Of a stretch of DNA of 64,000 nucleotides, positions 18,861-27,366 are shown piece after piece. The notes beneath the pieces are model-generated. The model was given only the letters and a program-made list of their open reading frames with translations, was not told the origin of the DNA and made no database searches. A program made the translations under genes and the position numbers. How positions within the stretch are numbered: position 1 is the stretch's first letter; each line of letters opens with the position of its first letter. Source of the DNA: Streptomyces sp. NBC_01445 (GTDB taxonomy: Bacteria > Actinomycetota > Actinomycetes > Streptomycetales > Streptomycetaceae). The DNA is taken from contig NZ_CP109485.1 of the NCBI RefSeq assembly GCF_035918235.1, forward strand, positions 992,001 to 1,056,000. The letters are read 5' to 3'.

Positions 18861-20231
18861 ATGCCCAAGGCCGCACTGCAGAGTCCGACCGGCGTCAGCC
18901 CCTCTCTGCTGCTGAACTCACTCGCCGGTCTGCTGCACGAATGGCTGCCGCGGCAGCGCTGGTTCGCGGGGAAGGGCCGGCCCGTCACCGGGCTGACCCT
19001 GGCCTCGATGACCGAGCTGCACCCGGGCTGCCTGCACCTGCTGGTGCGTGCGGAGCACGCCGCGCAGGCGACCCGCTCCGGCTCGGGCACGCCCCCGGCC
19101 GACAATCTCTACCAACTCCTGCTCGGCGTAAGGGAGATGCTGCCGCCCTCGCTCGCGCCGGCCTTCATCGGCCGCGCGACCGAGGGCCCGCTGACCGGCC
19201 TCATGGTGTACGACGCCCTCCAGGAGCCCCGGTCCGCCGGGCTGCTCCTGGAGCGGCTGCGCCACCCGGGCGCGGCGGGCCCCCTGCGCTTCGAACGCGA
19301 CCCGCAGGTCACCGTGCCCGCCGGGCTCACGCCACGCGTCCTCGACGCCGAACAGTCCAACACGTCGCTGGTGTACGGGGATTCGTTCATCCTGAAGGTC
19401 TTCCGGCGCGTCCAGGCCGGCGTCAACCCGGATCTGGAAGTGCCCTGGGCGCTCGCCCGGCAGGGCTGCACCCGCGTGCCGGGACCCGTCGCGTGGTTCC
19501 GCACCTCGCAGCCCCAGAAGGCGACACTCGGAGTCCTCCAGCCGTTCCTGCCCGACGCGGACGACGGCTGGACCCTCGCGCTCCGGTCGCTCGCCTCCGG
19601 CAGGGACTTCACCGACGAGGCGTACGAACTGGGTCGGGCGACCGCCGAGATCCATCTCGCGCTGACCGCGGCATTCCCGGTCGACGCCCCTGTGCCGCAC
19701 CGCAACCGGCACCTGGCGGAGGCGATGACCGAACGCCTCGAATCCACGGCCCGTTCCGTGCCCGCGGTACTTCCGCACGCGCCCGGGCTGCGGGCCGCGT
19801 TCGACGCGTTCGCGCTCGTCGACTCGGCGCGGCCCGCGCAGCGGATCCACGGCGACCTCCATCTGGGGCAGGTGCTGTGGTCGGGGCAGCAGTGGTTCGT
19901 CATCGACTTCGAGGGCGAGCCGGCCCGCCCGCTCGCCGAACGCCGCCACGCGCAGTCCCCCGTACGCGATGTGGCGGGCATGCTCCGCTCCTTCGACTAC
20001 GCGGCCCGCACCCGTCTGCCCTGGCGGCCCGAGTGGTCGCTGCGCTGCCGGGACGCCTACTGCGCCGGCTACGCGGCCGAGTCGAAGTCGGACCCGCGCG
20101 AGGAACCCGACCTGCTCCGCGCCTTCGAGACGGACCGGGCCCTTTACGAAGTGCTGTACGAAGCGCGGCACCGGCCCGACTGGCTGCCCGTGCCGATGGC
20201 GGCGATCAGCCGCCTCGCCGAACCCCGCTGA
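18861..20231 (+). CDS. mak: Maltokinase (Pep2/Mak)
   Basis: 456 residues with AAAGGAG before the ATG. The N-terminal cap domain includes WLPRQRWFAGKGRPV, typical of maltokinases. The C-terminal APH-like lobe has HGDLHLGQVLW (near residue 330, catalytic Asp) and VIDFEGEPARPLAERR (near 347, metal-binding Asp). It phosphorylates maltose with ATP to alpha-maltose-1-phosphate, the GlgE donor. It lies between treS and glgB in the same direction with short gaps, so the four-gene operon encodes the full trehalose-to-branched-glucan route. Confidence 0.94.
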   Translation: MPKAALQSPTGVSPSLLLNSLAGLLHEWLPRQRWFAGKGRPVTGLTLASMTELHPGCLHLLVRAEHAAQATRSGSGTPPADNLYQLLLGVREMLPPSLAPAFIGRATEGPLTGLMVYDALQEPRSAGLLLERLRHPGAAGPLRFERDPQVTVPAGLTPRVLDAEQSNTSLVYGDSFILKVFRRVQAGVNPDLEVPWALARQGCTRVPGPVAWFRTSQPQKATLGVLQPFLPDADDGWTLALRSLASGRDFTDEAYELGRATAEIHLALTAAFPVDAPVPHRNRHLAEAMTERLESTARSVPAVLPHAPGLRAAFDAFALVDSARPAQRIHGDLHLGQVLWSGQQWFVIDFEGEPARPLAERRHAQSPVRDVAGMLRSFDYAARTRLPWRPEWSLRCRDAYCAGYAAESKSDPREEPDLLRAFETDRALYEVLYEARHRPDWLPVPMAAISRLAEPR

Positions 20232-20294
20232 ACCAGGCGGCGGCAACCCCGCCGTCCGCCTGCAGGACTCGCTCACCTCCGAGGAGACAGAACC

Positions 20295-22559
20295 GTGGCA
20301 GCTCGCAAGACCTCCGCCCCCAAGGCTGTCGGCCTGTCCGACAAGCCCGGCCCCGGTCGCCTCAAAGTCCTGCCCGCCCCCGTTCTGGACGGGGCGGACC
20401 GCGGACGCCTGCTGTGGGGTGAGCATCACGACCCGCACTCCCTGCTCGGCGCGCACCCGGTGGACGGCGGTGTCGCATTCCGGGTGCTGCGGCCTTACGC
20501 CCAGGCCGTCGCCGTATCGGTCAAGGGCCGGCGCGCGGAGCTCCGTGACGAGGGTGACGGTCTCTTCGCCGGGGTGCTGCCGCTCGACGCGATTCCCGCG
20601 TACACGCTGCTCGTGACGTACGACGGGGACGAGCGGGAGGTGGATGACCCCTATCGCTTCCTGCCCGCGCTCGGGGAGTTCGACCTGCATCTGATCGGCG
20701 AGGGGCGGCACGAGGAGCTGTGGACCGCTCTGGGCGCCCAGCCGATGACGCACGAAGGGGTCGCGGGCACCCGGTTCACGGTGTGGGCGCCGAACGCGCG
20801 GGGCGTACGCGTCTGCGGGGACTTCTGCGCCTGGGACGGCACCGCGTTCCCGATGCGGTCGCTCGGCTCGTCGGGCGTGTGGGAGCTGTTCCTGCCGGGC
20901 ATCGGCGAGGGAGCGCTGTACAAGTTCGACATCACGCGCCCCGACGGTTCGCACACCGTGCGCGCGGACCCGCTGGCCCGGCGCACCGAGGTGCCGCCCG
21001 CGACCGCGTCCGTCGTGACGGAGTCGTCCCACACGTGGGGGGACTCCGCGTGGATGAAGATGCGCGGGCAGCGCCCGGTGCACGAGGCGCCCTTCTCGGT
21101 GTACGAGGTCCATCTGCCCTCCTGGCGCCCGGGCACGAACTACCGCGAACTCGCCGACCAGCTCGCCACCTACGTGAGCGATCTCGGCTTCACCCACGTC
21201 GAGTTCATGCCCGTGGCCGAGCATCCGTTCGGCGGGTCGTGGGGCTACCAGGTCACCGGCTTCTACGCCCCGACGTCCCGCATGGGCTCCCCCGACGACT
21301 TCCGCCACCTCGTCGACACCCTGCACCAGGCAGGCATCGGCGTGATCGTGGACTGGGTGCCGGCCCACTTCCCGAAGGACGACTGGGCGCTGGCGGGCTT
21401 CGACGGCACCGCCCTGTACGAGCCGCAGGACCCGCGCCGCGCCGAGCACCCGGACTGGGGCACCCTCGAGTTCGACTACGGCCGCAAGGAGGTCCGCAAC
21501 TTCCTGGTCGCCAACGCCGTGTACTGGTGCGAGGAGTTCCACATCGACGGCCTGCGCGTCGACGCCGTCGCCTCCATGCTCTACCTCGACTACTCGCGCG
21601 AGGAAGGCCAGTGGTCGCCGAACGAGCACGGCGGCCGCGAGAACCTCGATGCCGTGGCCTTCCTCCAGGAGATGAACGCGACGGTGTACCGCCGCTGCCC
21701 GGGCGTCGTGACGATCGCCGAGGAGTCGACCGCGTGGGACGGTGTCACGCGGCCGACCCACCACGTCGGCCCCGGCGGTTTCGGTGGCCTCGGCTTCGGC
21801 CTGAAGTGGAACATGGGCTGGAGCCATGACTCGCTGCAGTACATCGCGCACGAGCCCGTGCACCGCAAGTACCACCACAACGAGCTGACGTTCTCGATGG
21901 TGTACGCCTACAGCGAGAACTATCTGCTTCCCCTCTCGCACGACGAAGTGGTGCACGGCAAGCGCGCGCTCGTGTCGAAGATGTCCGGCGACTGGTGGCA
22001 GCGGCGAGCCGACCACCGCGCGTACCTCGGCTTCATGTGGGCCCACCCGGGCAAGCAACTCCTGTTCATGGGCCAGGAGTTCGCGCAGGGGGCCGAGTGG
22101 TCGGAGGGGCACGGCCCGGACTGGTGGCTCCTCGACCCGGCCTACGATGCCGAGCCGGACCACCGCGGGGTCCTCGACCTGGTGCGCGACCTCAACCACG
22201 AGTACGCGGCCGCGCCCGCCCTCTGGGAACGGGACACCACACCCGAGGGGTTCTCGTGGATCACCGCGGACGCGGCCGACGACAACGTCCTCGCGTTCCT
22301 GCGGTTCGCGGCGGACGGCGCGCCCCTGCTGGCCGTGTGCAACTTCTCCCCGGCAGTCCGAGAGAACTACCGGCTCGGCGTGCCGGACTCGGTCCCCGGC
22401 TGGTTCGAGGTCCTGAACACGGACGCGGCAAGGTACGGCGGGGGCGACGTCGTCAACGCCGGCGTCCTCAAGCCGGACCCTCAGCCGAGCCACGGCCGGC
22501 CCGTCTCGCTCCAGCTGACAGTGCCGCCGCTGGCGACGGTGTGGCTGCGGCCGGCCTGA
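20295..22559 (+). CDS. glgB: 1,4-alpha-glucan branching enzyme GlgB
   Basis: 754 residues from GTG 20295 behind GAGGAGA. An extra N-terminal domain ([17 protein letters not shown]) and a CBM48 domain ([19 protein letters not shown]) lead into a GH13_9 barrel. Motifs are [28 protein letters not shown] (nucleophile Asp near residue 422), VTIAEEST (acid/base Glu near 474) and [10 protein letters not shown]. It introduces alpha-1,6 branches into the linear glucan made by GlgE. It is the last gene of the operon, followed by a hairpin. Confidence 0.96.
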   Translation: MAARKTSAPKAVGLSDKPGPGRLKVLPAPVLDGADRGRLLWGEHHDPHSLLGAHPVDGGVAFRVLRPYAQAVAVSVKGRRAELRDEGDGLFAGVLPLDAIPAYTLLVTYDGDEREVDDPYRFLPALGEFDLHLIGEGRHEELWTALGAQPMTHEGVAGTRFTVWAPNARGVRVCGDFCAWDGTAFPMRSLGSSGVWELFLPGIGEGALYKFDITRPDGSHTVRADPLARRTEVPPATASVVTESSHTWGDSAWMKMRGQRPVHEAPFSVYEVHLPSWRPGTNYRELADQLATYVSDLGFTHVEFMPVAEHPFGGSWGYQVTGFYAPTSRMGSPDDFRHLVDTLHQAGIGVIVDWVPAHFPKDDWALAGFDGTALYEPQDPRRAEHPDWGTLEFDYGRKEVRNFLVANAVYWCEEFHIDGLRVDAVASMLYLDYSREEGQWSPNEHGGRENLDAVAFLQEMNATVYRRCPGVVTIAEESTAWDGVTRPTHHVGPGGFGGLGFGLKWNMGWSHDSLQYIAHEPVHRKYHHNELTFSMVYAYSENYLLPLSHDEVVHGKRALVSKMSGDWWQRRADHRAYLGFMWAHPGKQLLFMGQEFAQGAEWSEGHGPDWWLLDPAYDAEPDHRGVLDLVRDLNHEYAAAPALWERDTTPEGFSWITADAADDNVLAFLRFAADGAPLLAVCNFSPAVRENYRLGVPDSVPGWFEVLNTDAARYGGGDVVNAGVLKPDPQPSHGRPVSLQLTVPPLATVWLRPA

Positions 22560-22582
22560 GGACCGTCCAGACGTCACTCGAA

Positions 22583-22610
22583 GGCCGCCGCCTCACGCAG
22601 GGCGGCGGCC
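22583..22610 (+). terminator. Hairpin terminator after glgB
   Basis: A perfect 10-bp all-GC stem (22583-22592 with 22601-22610) with an 8-base loop begins 23 bases past the glgB stop. It probably ends the glgE-treS-mak-glgB transcript. Confidence 0.75.
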
Positions 22611-22618
22611 ACCCCTCC

Positions 22619-22726
22619 GTCACGGTCGAGGAGGTCGGCGGCCGGCTCGGCGCCGTCATCTCCGGCGTACGCCTCGGCGGCGACCTCTCGGTCGCGACAG
22701 TGTCCGCCGTCCGCTCCGCACTGCTG
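22619..22726 (+). pseudogene. Truncated N-terminal remnant of a TauD/TfdA-type dioxygenase
   Basis: The plus-strand translation here reads TVEEVGGRLGAVISGVRLGG and continues DLSVATVSAVRSALL. This is the conserved N-terminal strand-turn-helix of taurine dioxygenase-like (TauD/TfdA) proteins. The expected next segment (a KVVFFRGQ-like strand and the HxD iron site) is absent. No start codon with a ribosome site precedes it, and it follows the glgB terminator directly. It is best read as the stump of a deleted gene. The surrounding 22727-22870 shows no other recognisable coding sequence. Confidence 0.55.
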
Positions 22727-22870
22727 TTCCTCGGTACCGCTGTCCCCGGAATCCGTACCGGACCCGGCCTTCGGCATCGCTTCGGGGCGGGCCGGGCCCC
22801 GCTCCCCTCACACTTCGCGGACGTTCCCGAAAACGGCTGGACCCGGCCTGCCCCCGGCCCTACGCTCACC

Positions 22871-22895
22871 CTGTTTCACCCACGGTGTGAAACAG
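22871..22895. promoter_or_regulatory. 25-bp palindrome upstream of MFS transporter gene
   Basis: CTGTTTCAC at 22871-22879 and GTGAAACAG at 22887-22895 are perfect inverted 9-bp arms around a 7-base spacer. The site is about 170 bases upstream of the MFS start at 23068. Its AT-rich symmetric arms stand out from the local GC-rich sequence and look like a repressor-binding site. A leader hairpin is possible further on: GTCGGC 23002-23007 with GCCGAC 23018-23023, enclosed by GACCAC 22994-22999 with GTGGTC 23032-23037, ending just before the ribosome site at 23054. Confidence 0.5.
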
Positions 22896-23067
22896 CTGAA
22901 CCACCACTCGAACCAGAGACTTCTGCCCGGTGACGGAGTCGGCGTGGGGCGTGCGTCCCCGCTCCACGCCAGCATTGGACGGTTCCAGGCGATGACCACG
23001 GGTCGGCCCCTTCGGACGCCGACGGCCCCGGGTGGTCCGCCCCGTCGGGCAGCGAAAGGGACGCGCC

Positions 23068-24309
23068 GTGCCGTCGGCGACCTATCGCACCCTGCTCCGC
23101 ACACCGGGTGCGGCTGCCTTCTTCCTGACCGCCACCATGGGCCGCGTGGGCATCGCCATGACGAGCCTCGGCATCGTCTGGCTGGTGCACGACCGGACCG
23201 GTTCCTATGCCACGGCCGGTCTGGTGACCGGCGGGTTCGCCGTCGCCGAGGCGCTCGCGGGACCCCAACTCGCCCGTCTGGCCGACCGTTTCGGCCAGTC
23301 GCGGGTCCTGCCACCCGTACTGTTCGCCCACGCCGCGGCGGTGACCGCGCTGCTGTGTCTGGTCGCGAGCGATGCCCCGGACCACCTGCTGACGACGGCT
23401 GGAGTCCTGGCCGGCGCCACCATCCCCCAGCTGGCTTCCCTGTCTGCGGCCCGCTGGTCGGCACTGCTGCGCGACGACCTGGCCCCGGCCCTGCCCACGG
23501 CGTTCGCGCTGGAGTCACTCGGCAACGGACTCGGCTACCTGGCAGGTCCTGCGCTGGTCAGCATGCTCGGGGCGAGCGGTCACCCTGCGCTCGGCACCCT
23601 GCTCGCGGCCGGTCTGGTGGTGGGCGGGGGCCTCCTGTTCGCGGCCCAGCGCCGTACCGCTCCCCCCGCCGTGAGCGCCGTCGAACGTGACCGCTCGGGC
23701 CGCTCGCTCCTGCGCCTGCCGTTCTGGGCCCTGGTCGGTGTCAGCCTCTCGCACGGCGTGTTCTTCGGCGCCATGCAGGTCTCGGTGGCTGCGTTCGCCG
23801 TCGAGCACGACGCTCCGGGCCGGGCCGGCTTGCTCTACGCCGTGTCGAACTGCACGGGCTTGCTGTCGGGCTGGCTGTACGGTCTGCGCCCCCGGCGAAC
23901 CCCGCCACAGAACCAACTCGTCTACGCCACAGTCTGGTTGGCGCTCAGCTGCCTTCCCCTCCTCGTCGCCGACACGCCCCTGGGCGTCGGCGCGGCACTC
24001 GCCGCGACGGGCCTCGCCGTCCAGCCGATCCTGGTGCTGTCACCGGTCCTCGCGCAGGCGACGGCCCACCGGGCCGTCCTCACCCAGGCGTTCACGTGGC
24101 TCAACTCGGCGTCCGCCGCGGGTTCGGCGGGCGCGGCGGCGGTGTCAGGCCGTCTGATCGACTCGCACGGATCTCATGCCGGCTTCGCACTCGCGGCGGC
24201 GGCCGCTACGGCCATGGCGCTCCTGGCTGCGCCCCGGACCGGCGCGCGACGGACCCGCCGTACCGTGAGTGGCCCCCGGTCGGGCGGAGCGCGGTCGCCG
24301 CGGTCTTGA
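23068..24309 (+). CDS. MFS transporter (drug-efflux-like)
   Basis: 413 residues from GTG 23068, preceded by GAAAGGGA. About 12 hydrophobic segments are visible, beginning with AAFFLTATMGRVGIAMTSLGIVWL, then a typical short loop GPQLARLADRFGQSR that corresponds to the MFS motif A region. A central loop rich in Arg (AAQRRTAPPAVSAVERDRSGRS) separates the two halves. The C-terminus is Arg/Ser-rich. The substrate cannot be told. It converges on the pentapeptide-repeat gene with a 15-base gap. The palindrome and leader hairpin upstream suggest it is inducible. Confidence 0.8.
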   Translation: MPSATYRTLLRTPGAAAFFLTATMGRVGIAMTSLGIVWLVHDRTGSYATAGLVTGGFAVAEALAGPQLARLADRFGQSRVLPPVLFAHAAAVTALLCLVASDAPDHLLTTAGVLAGATIPQLASLSAARWSALLRDDLAPALPTAFALESLGNGLGYLAGPALVSMLGASGHPALGTLLAAGLVVGGGLLFAAQRRTAPPAVSAVERDRSGRSLLRLPFWALVGVSLSHGVFFGAMQVSVAAFAVEHDAPGRAGLLYAVSNCTGLLSGWLYGLRPRRTPPQNQLVYATVWLALSCLPLLVADTPLGVGAALAATGLAVQPILVLSPVLAQATAHRAVLTQAFTWLNSASAAGSAGAAAVSGRLIDSHGSHAGFALAAAAATAMALLAAPRTGARRTRRTVSGPRSGGARSPRS

Positions 24310-24324
24310 CGGGGGGCGTCCCGT

Positions 24325-25494
24325 TCAAGGTGTGGACCGCAGCGGCGGTGCCTGCTGCGTCATCCCTGGTGGCTGGAGCAGAGGCGAGGGCTCTGGGCCG
24401 GGGTCATCGGTGTCGACGACTCCGGCGGCCGAGTGGTCGAAGCCGACGGGCCAGCGAGTCCGCTCGCTGGCCACGGCGCCTGTCAGGCGTGCTTCGAGAA
24501 GGTCGGCGGTCCTCAGGTCGGTGCCGCGCAAGTCGGCCAGGCGAAGGTCGGCATGACGGAAGACCGCGCCCTGGGCGTCGGCCTTGCGCAGGTTTGCCTC
24601 GCGCAGGTCGGTCTCGGTGAAGTCGGCGTCGCGCAGGTCGGTTGCGACCAGCTTCGCGCCCCGTAGGTCGGCCAGAGTGCAGCGAGCCCGGCGGAGAGTC
24701 GCAGTCGCGAGGTCGGCGTGCCGCAGGTTGACCGCGACCAGGGATGCCTGGGTGAGATTGGTGCGGTACAGGCCCGCCGCTTCCAAACAGGCGCCGTCGA
24801 GGTTGACCTCGGGGAACCACAGACCGTCGCAATCGGCCCGTCGCAAGTCGGTGCTGCCGAGATTGACCCAGGCCTGCTCCCTGTGCTGGCACAACACACC
24901 GAGCGCGGTCAGCGCCACCTGGGCGTCGGCCGCGCGGGTCTCCAGAGGGGCGATGTCGTTGATGGGCACGTTCGCCGCCGGCGATTCCGGACCGGTGAGT
25001 GGCCAGGGCAGGTGCGTACGCAGATATGCGGCCTGGATGGAGATGATGGCCTCCCGGTCGCGAGCCGACTGCTCCGCGATCCGCCACAGCGCGTGCAGCC
25101 CGCCGATGCGCACGTCCAGCTTGTCGCTGCCGAGCTGGTCGACCGCCCGGCTGAACCGGTCGGTCACGTAGCCCTCCTGGGTGGCACGCAAACCGTCCTG
25201 GCTCACCCGCAGTTGCCGCCACGTGGCGTAGGCGCCGAAGAGTACGACGAGACCGCCTGCCGCCTGCAGAAGCGCCGTACGGACATCGTTCACCGCCTTC
25301 AGGCGATCTTGCGCGGCGACGCTCGCCCCGGCGAGATCGTGGTCGACCACCACACCCGGCAGTACGACGAACACCGCGCCCAGAACGGCCAGCGCCGCCG
25401 CCCCGGCCAGCAGCGCTGCGACTTTACGATGCCTGATCAACCGGCCGAGCCACGCCTGCCGCCCGTTGCCCTGTCCCCCCGTGCCCATGGGCAT
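24325..25494 (-). CDS. Membrane-anchored pentapeptide-repeat protein
   Basis: 389 residues; starts at 25494 and 25488 are both possible. The N-terminus has two membrane segments, about residues 25-50 (VAALLAGAAALAVLGAVFVVL) and 75-95 (ALLQAAGGLVVLFGAYATW). A cytosolic segment DRFSRAVDQLGSDKLDVRIGGLHALWRIA follows; it is common in actinobacterial proteins of this class. Residues about 205-345 are A(D/N)LxxA-type pentapeptide repeats (for example LRHADLATATLRRA, LREANLRKADAQG), which fold as a right-handed quadrilateral beta-helix. Function is unknown; the domain typically mediates protein contacts. Confidence 0.85.
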   Translation of the reverse strand: MPMGTGGQGNGRQAWLGRLIRHRKVAALLAGAAALAVLGAVFVVLPGVVVDHDLAGASVAAQDRLKAVNDVRTALLQAAGGLVVLFGAYATWRQLRVSQDGLRATQEGYVTDRFSRAVDQLGSDKLDVRIGGLHALWRIAEQSARDREAIISIQAAYLRTHLPWPLTGPESPAANVPINDIAPLETRAADAQVALTALGVLCQHREQAWVNLGSTDLRRADCDGLWFPEVNLDGACLEAAGLYRTNLTQASLVAVNLRHADLATATLRRARCTLADLRGAKLVATDLRDADFTETDLREANLRKADAQGAVFRHADLRLADLRGTDLRTADLLEARLTGAVASERTRWPVGFDHSAAGVVDTDDPGPEPSPLLQPPGMTQQAPPLRSTP

Positions 25495-25548
25495 GAGAGC
25501 CTATGCGCCGCCCAGAAAGCGATCAAGGGGACTGGTTGCGTCTCCCCC

Positions 25549-26268
25549 TCAGACCCCGTACCCGCAGGACCCGCCCGCCAGTAGGTCTTCGACCTCGCTG
25601 TGGGCCGCGTTGACGATGGCCGTCACCGCTTGCGCCGCTTCGGCCGAGCGGCCCGCGGCCACCGCTGCGGCCACCTCCTGGTGGCGGCGTACGGCAGCCA
25701 TGTCGATGTCGTGCGGCATCAGGGACAGCTCGCGGCGGGCCACGAGGAGTTCCTCCGTCACCTCCGCGAGCTGGGCGAACATGCCGTTGCCCGATGCGCC
25801 GAGCAGCGCTCGGTGGAAGGCCGCGTCCGCCTCGACGAAGCCGGCGCTGTCGCCGGCCCGGGCCGCGCTCGCCATGACACGGGCGTGCTCCGACAGCGAC
25901 TGCCGGGCCTCCGCGTCATCGCTCGCCGCGGCGAGGGCCGCCGCGGACGGCTCCACTGCGGCGCGCAGCTCCGCCAGTTCGCGCAGCTGGACCTCGCGGC
26001 GGGGCGAGGCGAGGCGCCAGCGGATGACCTGGGGGTCGTAGAGGTTCCACTCGGGCATCGGGCGGACCGTGATGCCGATGCGCGGGCGGCTGGTCACCGC
26101 CCGCTTGGACTCGAGCACGCGGACGGCCTCACGCGCGACCGTGCGCGAGACGCCGTACCGCTCCTGGACGTCCTCCAGGCGCAGGACCTCCCCGGCGCGG
26201 ATCTCGTCCGCCGCGAGGGACAGGCCGATCCGGTCGACCACCTGTCCGTGCAGGCCCTGAAGTTCCAC
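25549..26268 (-). CDS. GntR-family regulator, FCD subfamily
   Basis: 239 residues from GTG 26268, which has GGGAG about 5 bases upstream. The frame continues to a GTG at 26334, but there the GGAGGT directly abuts the start codon. A winged helix (LRLEDVQERYGVSRTVAREAVRVLESKRAVTSR) is followed by an all-helical FCD ligand domain with the metal-binding pattern: AEADAAFHRALL-like FVEADAAFHRALL, and VRRHQEVAAAV. Such regulators respond to sugar acids or related carboxylates. It is downstream of and co-directional with the dehydratase and DapA-like genes, so it probably controls them and the divergent MFS gene. Confidence 0.85.
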   Translation of the reverse strand: MELQGLHGQVVDRIGLSLAADEIRAGEVLRLEDVQERYGVSRTVAREAVRVLESKRAVTSRPRIGITVRPMPEWNLYDPQVIRWRLASPRREVQLRELAELRAAVEPSAAALAAASDDAEARQSLSEHARVMASAARAGDSAGFVEADAAFHRALLGASGNGMFAQLAEVTEELLVARRELSLMPHDIDMAAVRRHQEVAAAVAAGRSAEAAQAVTAIVNAAHSEVEDLLAGGSCGYGV

Positions 26269-26379
26269 GCCACTCCCTGTGTCGTCGTGTGCATCGTGTG
26301 CGGGTATCCCGGCCGGTGCGTTGTCGATTGTCACACCTCCGGTGGGAATCGGAGCACCCGGTGTGGCGTGCCCGCGGCA

Positions 26380-27357
26380 TCATCGCAGCAGCTCAGGCAC
26401 CATTTCGGCGAACTCGGCGCAGAACCGGTCGATCATGGCGATCTCCTCCCTGTCGAGGGTGTGCCCGGGTGCCCGGCAGTGCGCGGAGCCGAACCAGCCG
26501 CGGCGCACGGAGATCTCCTTCTCGGCCGCGACGATCAGCTCGACGCCCTGCATCCAGTAGGAGAGGTACGGCGTCATGCGGGTGTGCAGGGCGACGGCGC
26601 CGGTCTCGTCGCCGCGTTCCCAGCGGCGCCACAGCTCCACGTACAACTCCGTGAAGGAGCAGCCCGGTTGGACGCCGACCGCGCCGCGGCGCAGGGCATC
26701 GGGGAGCTGGAGACCGGCGTAGCCGACGAGGGCGGGCAGCGGACGCTCTCCCTGAGCGAGTGCCGCGATGAGGCGTCCGGGCGGGGCCGACTCGACCTTC
26801 ACCCAGCGGAGGTTGGGGTGTTCCGCGGCGAGGGTGTGCAGGGTGGGTGCGTCCAGTGCGGTGCCTGTCTGGGCGGGGGCGTACTGGACGACGACGGGCA
26901 GCGGGTCCACGGCGGCGAGCACCGACCGCACGTGGGTGAGTACGGCGTCCCGTGAAGGACCGAGGAAGTGCGGCGGCAGGACGTTGACCGCATCGGCCCC
27001 GCGCTCGGCGGCGCTGACGGCCTGAGCGACGGCGTGCCGGGTGGCATGGTCGGGGACCGACACGATCGCGGCGGCGTCCGCCCGGCCGCGGGTGCGCTCC
27101 AGGAGCAGGCCGGTGAGCAGGTCCCGCTCCCCCGCGTCGAGCTTGTGGAACTCGCTCGCGAAGCCCGGGAACATCACGGAGCCGACGCCGGTGGCGAGGA
27201 CGCGGTCGACGACCGTGGCGAAGCCGTCGGGGTCGAGAGCGCCGTCGTCGCGGAAGGGGACTTCGAGTACGGGTGAGACACCGCGAACGAGGGAGTCGAC
27301 GTCCTTCGTCGACTTCTTGGAGTCTTTCGTCAACTTCTCTGATTCTTCAGTACTCAT
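26380..27357 (-). CDS. Dihydrodipicolinate synthase (DapA) family aldolase or dehydratase
   Basis: 325 residues. After a Lys/Ser/Asp-rich N-terminal tail of about 25 residues, a class-I aldolase barrel begins at GVSPVLEVPFRDDGALD. The catalytic Tyr is in VVVQYAPAQTG and the Schiff-base Lys in LRWVKVESAPPG. Pairing with an IlvD/Edd dehydratase 9 bases upstream suggests a 2-keto-3-deoxy sugar acid aldolase or dehydratase rather than lysine biosynthesis. The N-terminal tail with repeated KDSKKSTKD is unusual; a shorter internal start is possible. Confidence 0.8.
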   Translation of the reverse strand: MSTEESEKLTKDSKKSTKDVDSLVRGVSPVLEVPFRDDGALDPDGFATVVDRVLATGVGSVMFPGFASEFHKLDAGERDLLTGLLLERTRGRADAAAIVSVPDHATRHAVAQAVSAAERGADAVNVLPPHFLGPSRDAVLTHVRSVLAAVDPLPVVVQYAPAQTGTALDAPTLHTLAAEHPNLRWVKVESAPPGRLIAALAQGERPLPALVGYAGLQLPDALRRGAVGVQPGCSFTELYVELWRRWERGDETGAVALHTRMTPYLSYWMQGVELIVAAEKEISVRRGWFGSAHCRAPGHTLDREEIAMIDRFCAEFAEMVPELLR

Positions 27358-27366
27358 GACGGATCC

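Noticed and set aside
18918..22577. A very long open frame on the minus strand opposite maltokinase and glgB
   Set aside because: It is antisense to two clearly functional enzymes, contains no recognisable domain and is what high-GC codon bias produces on the complementary strand.
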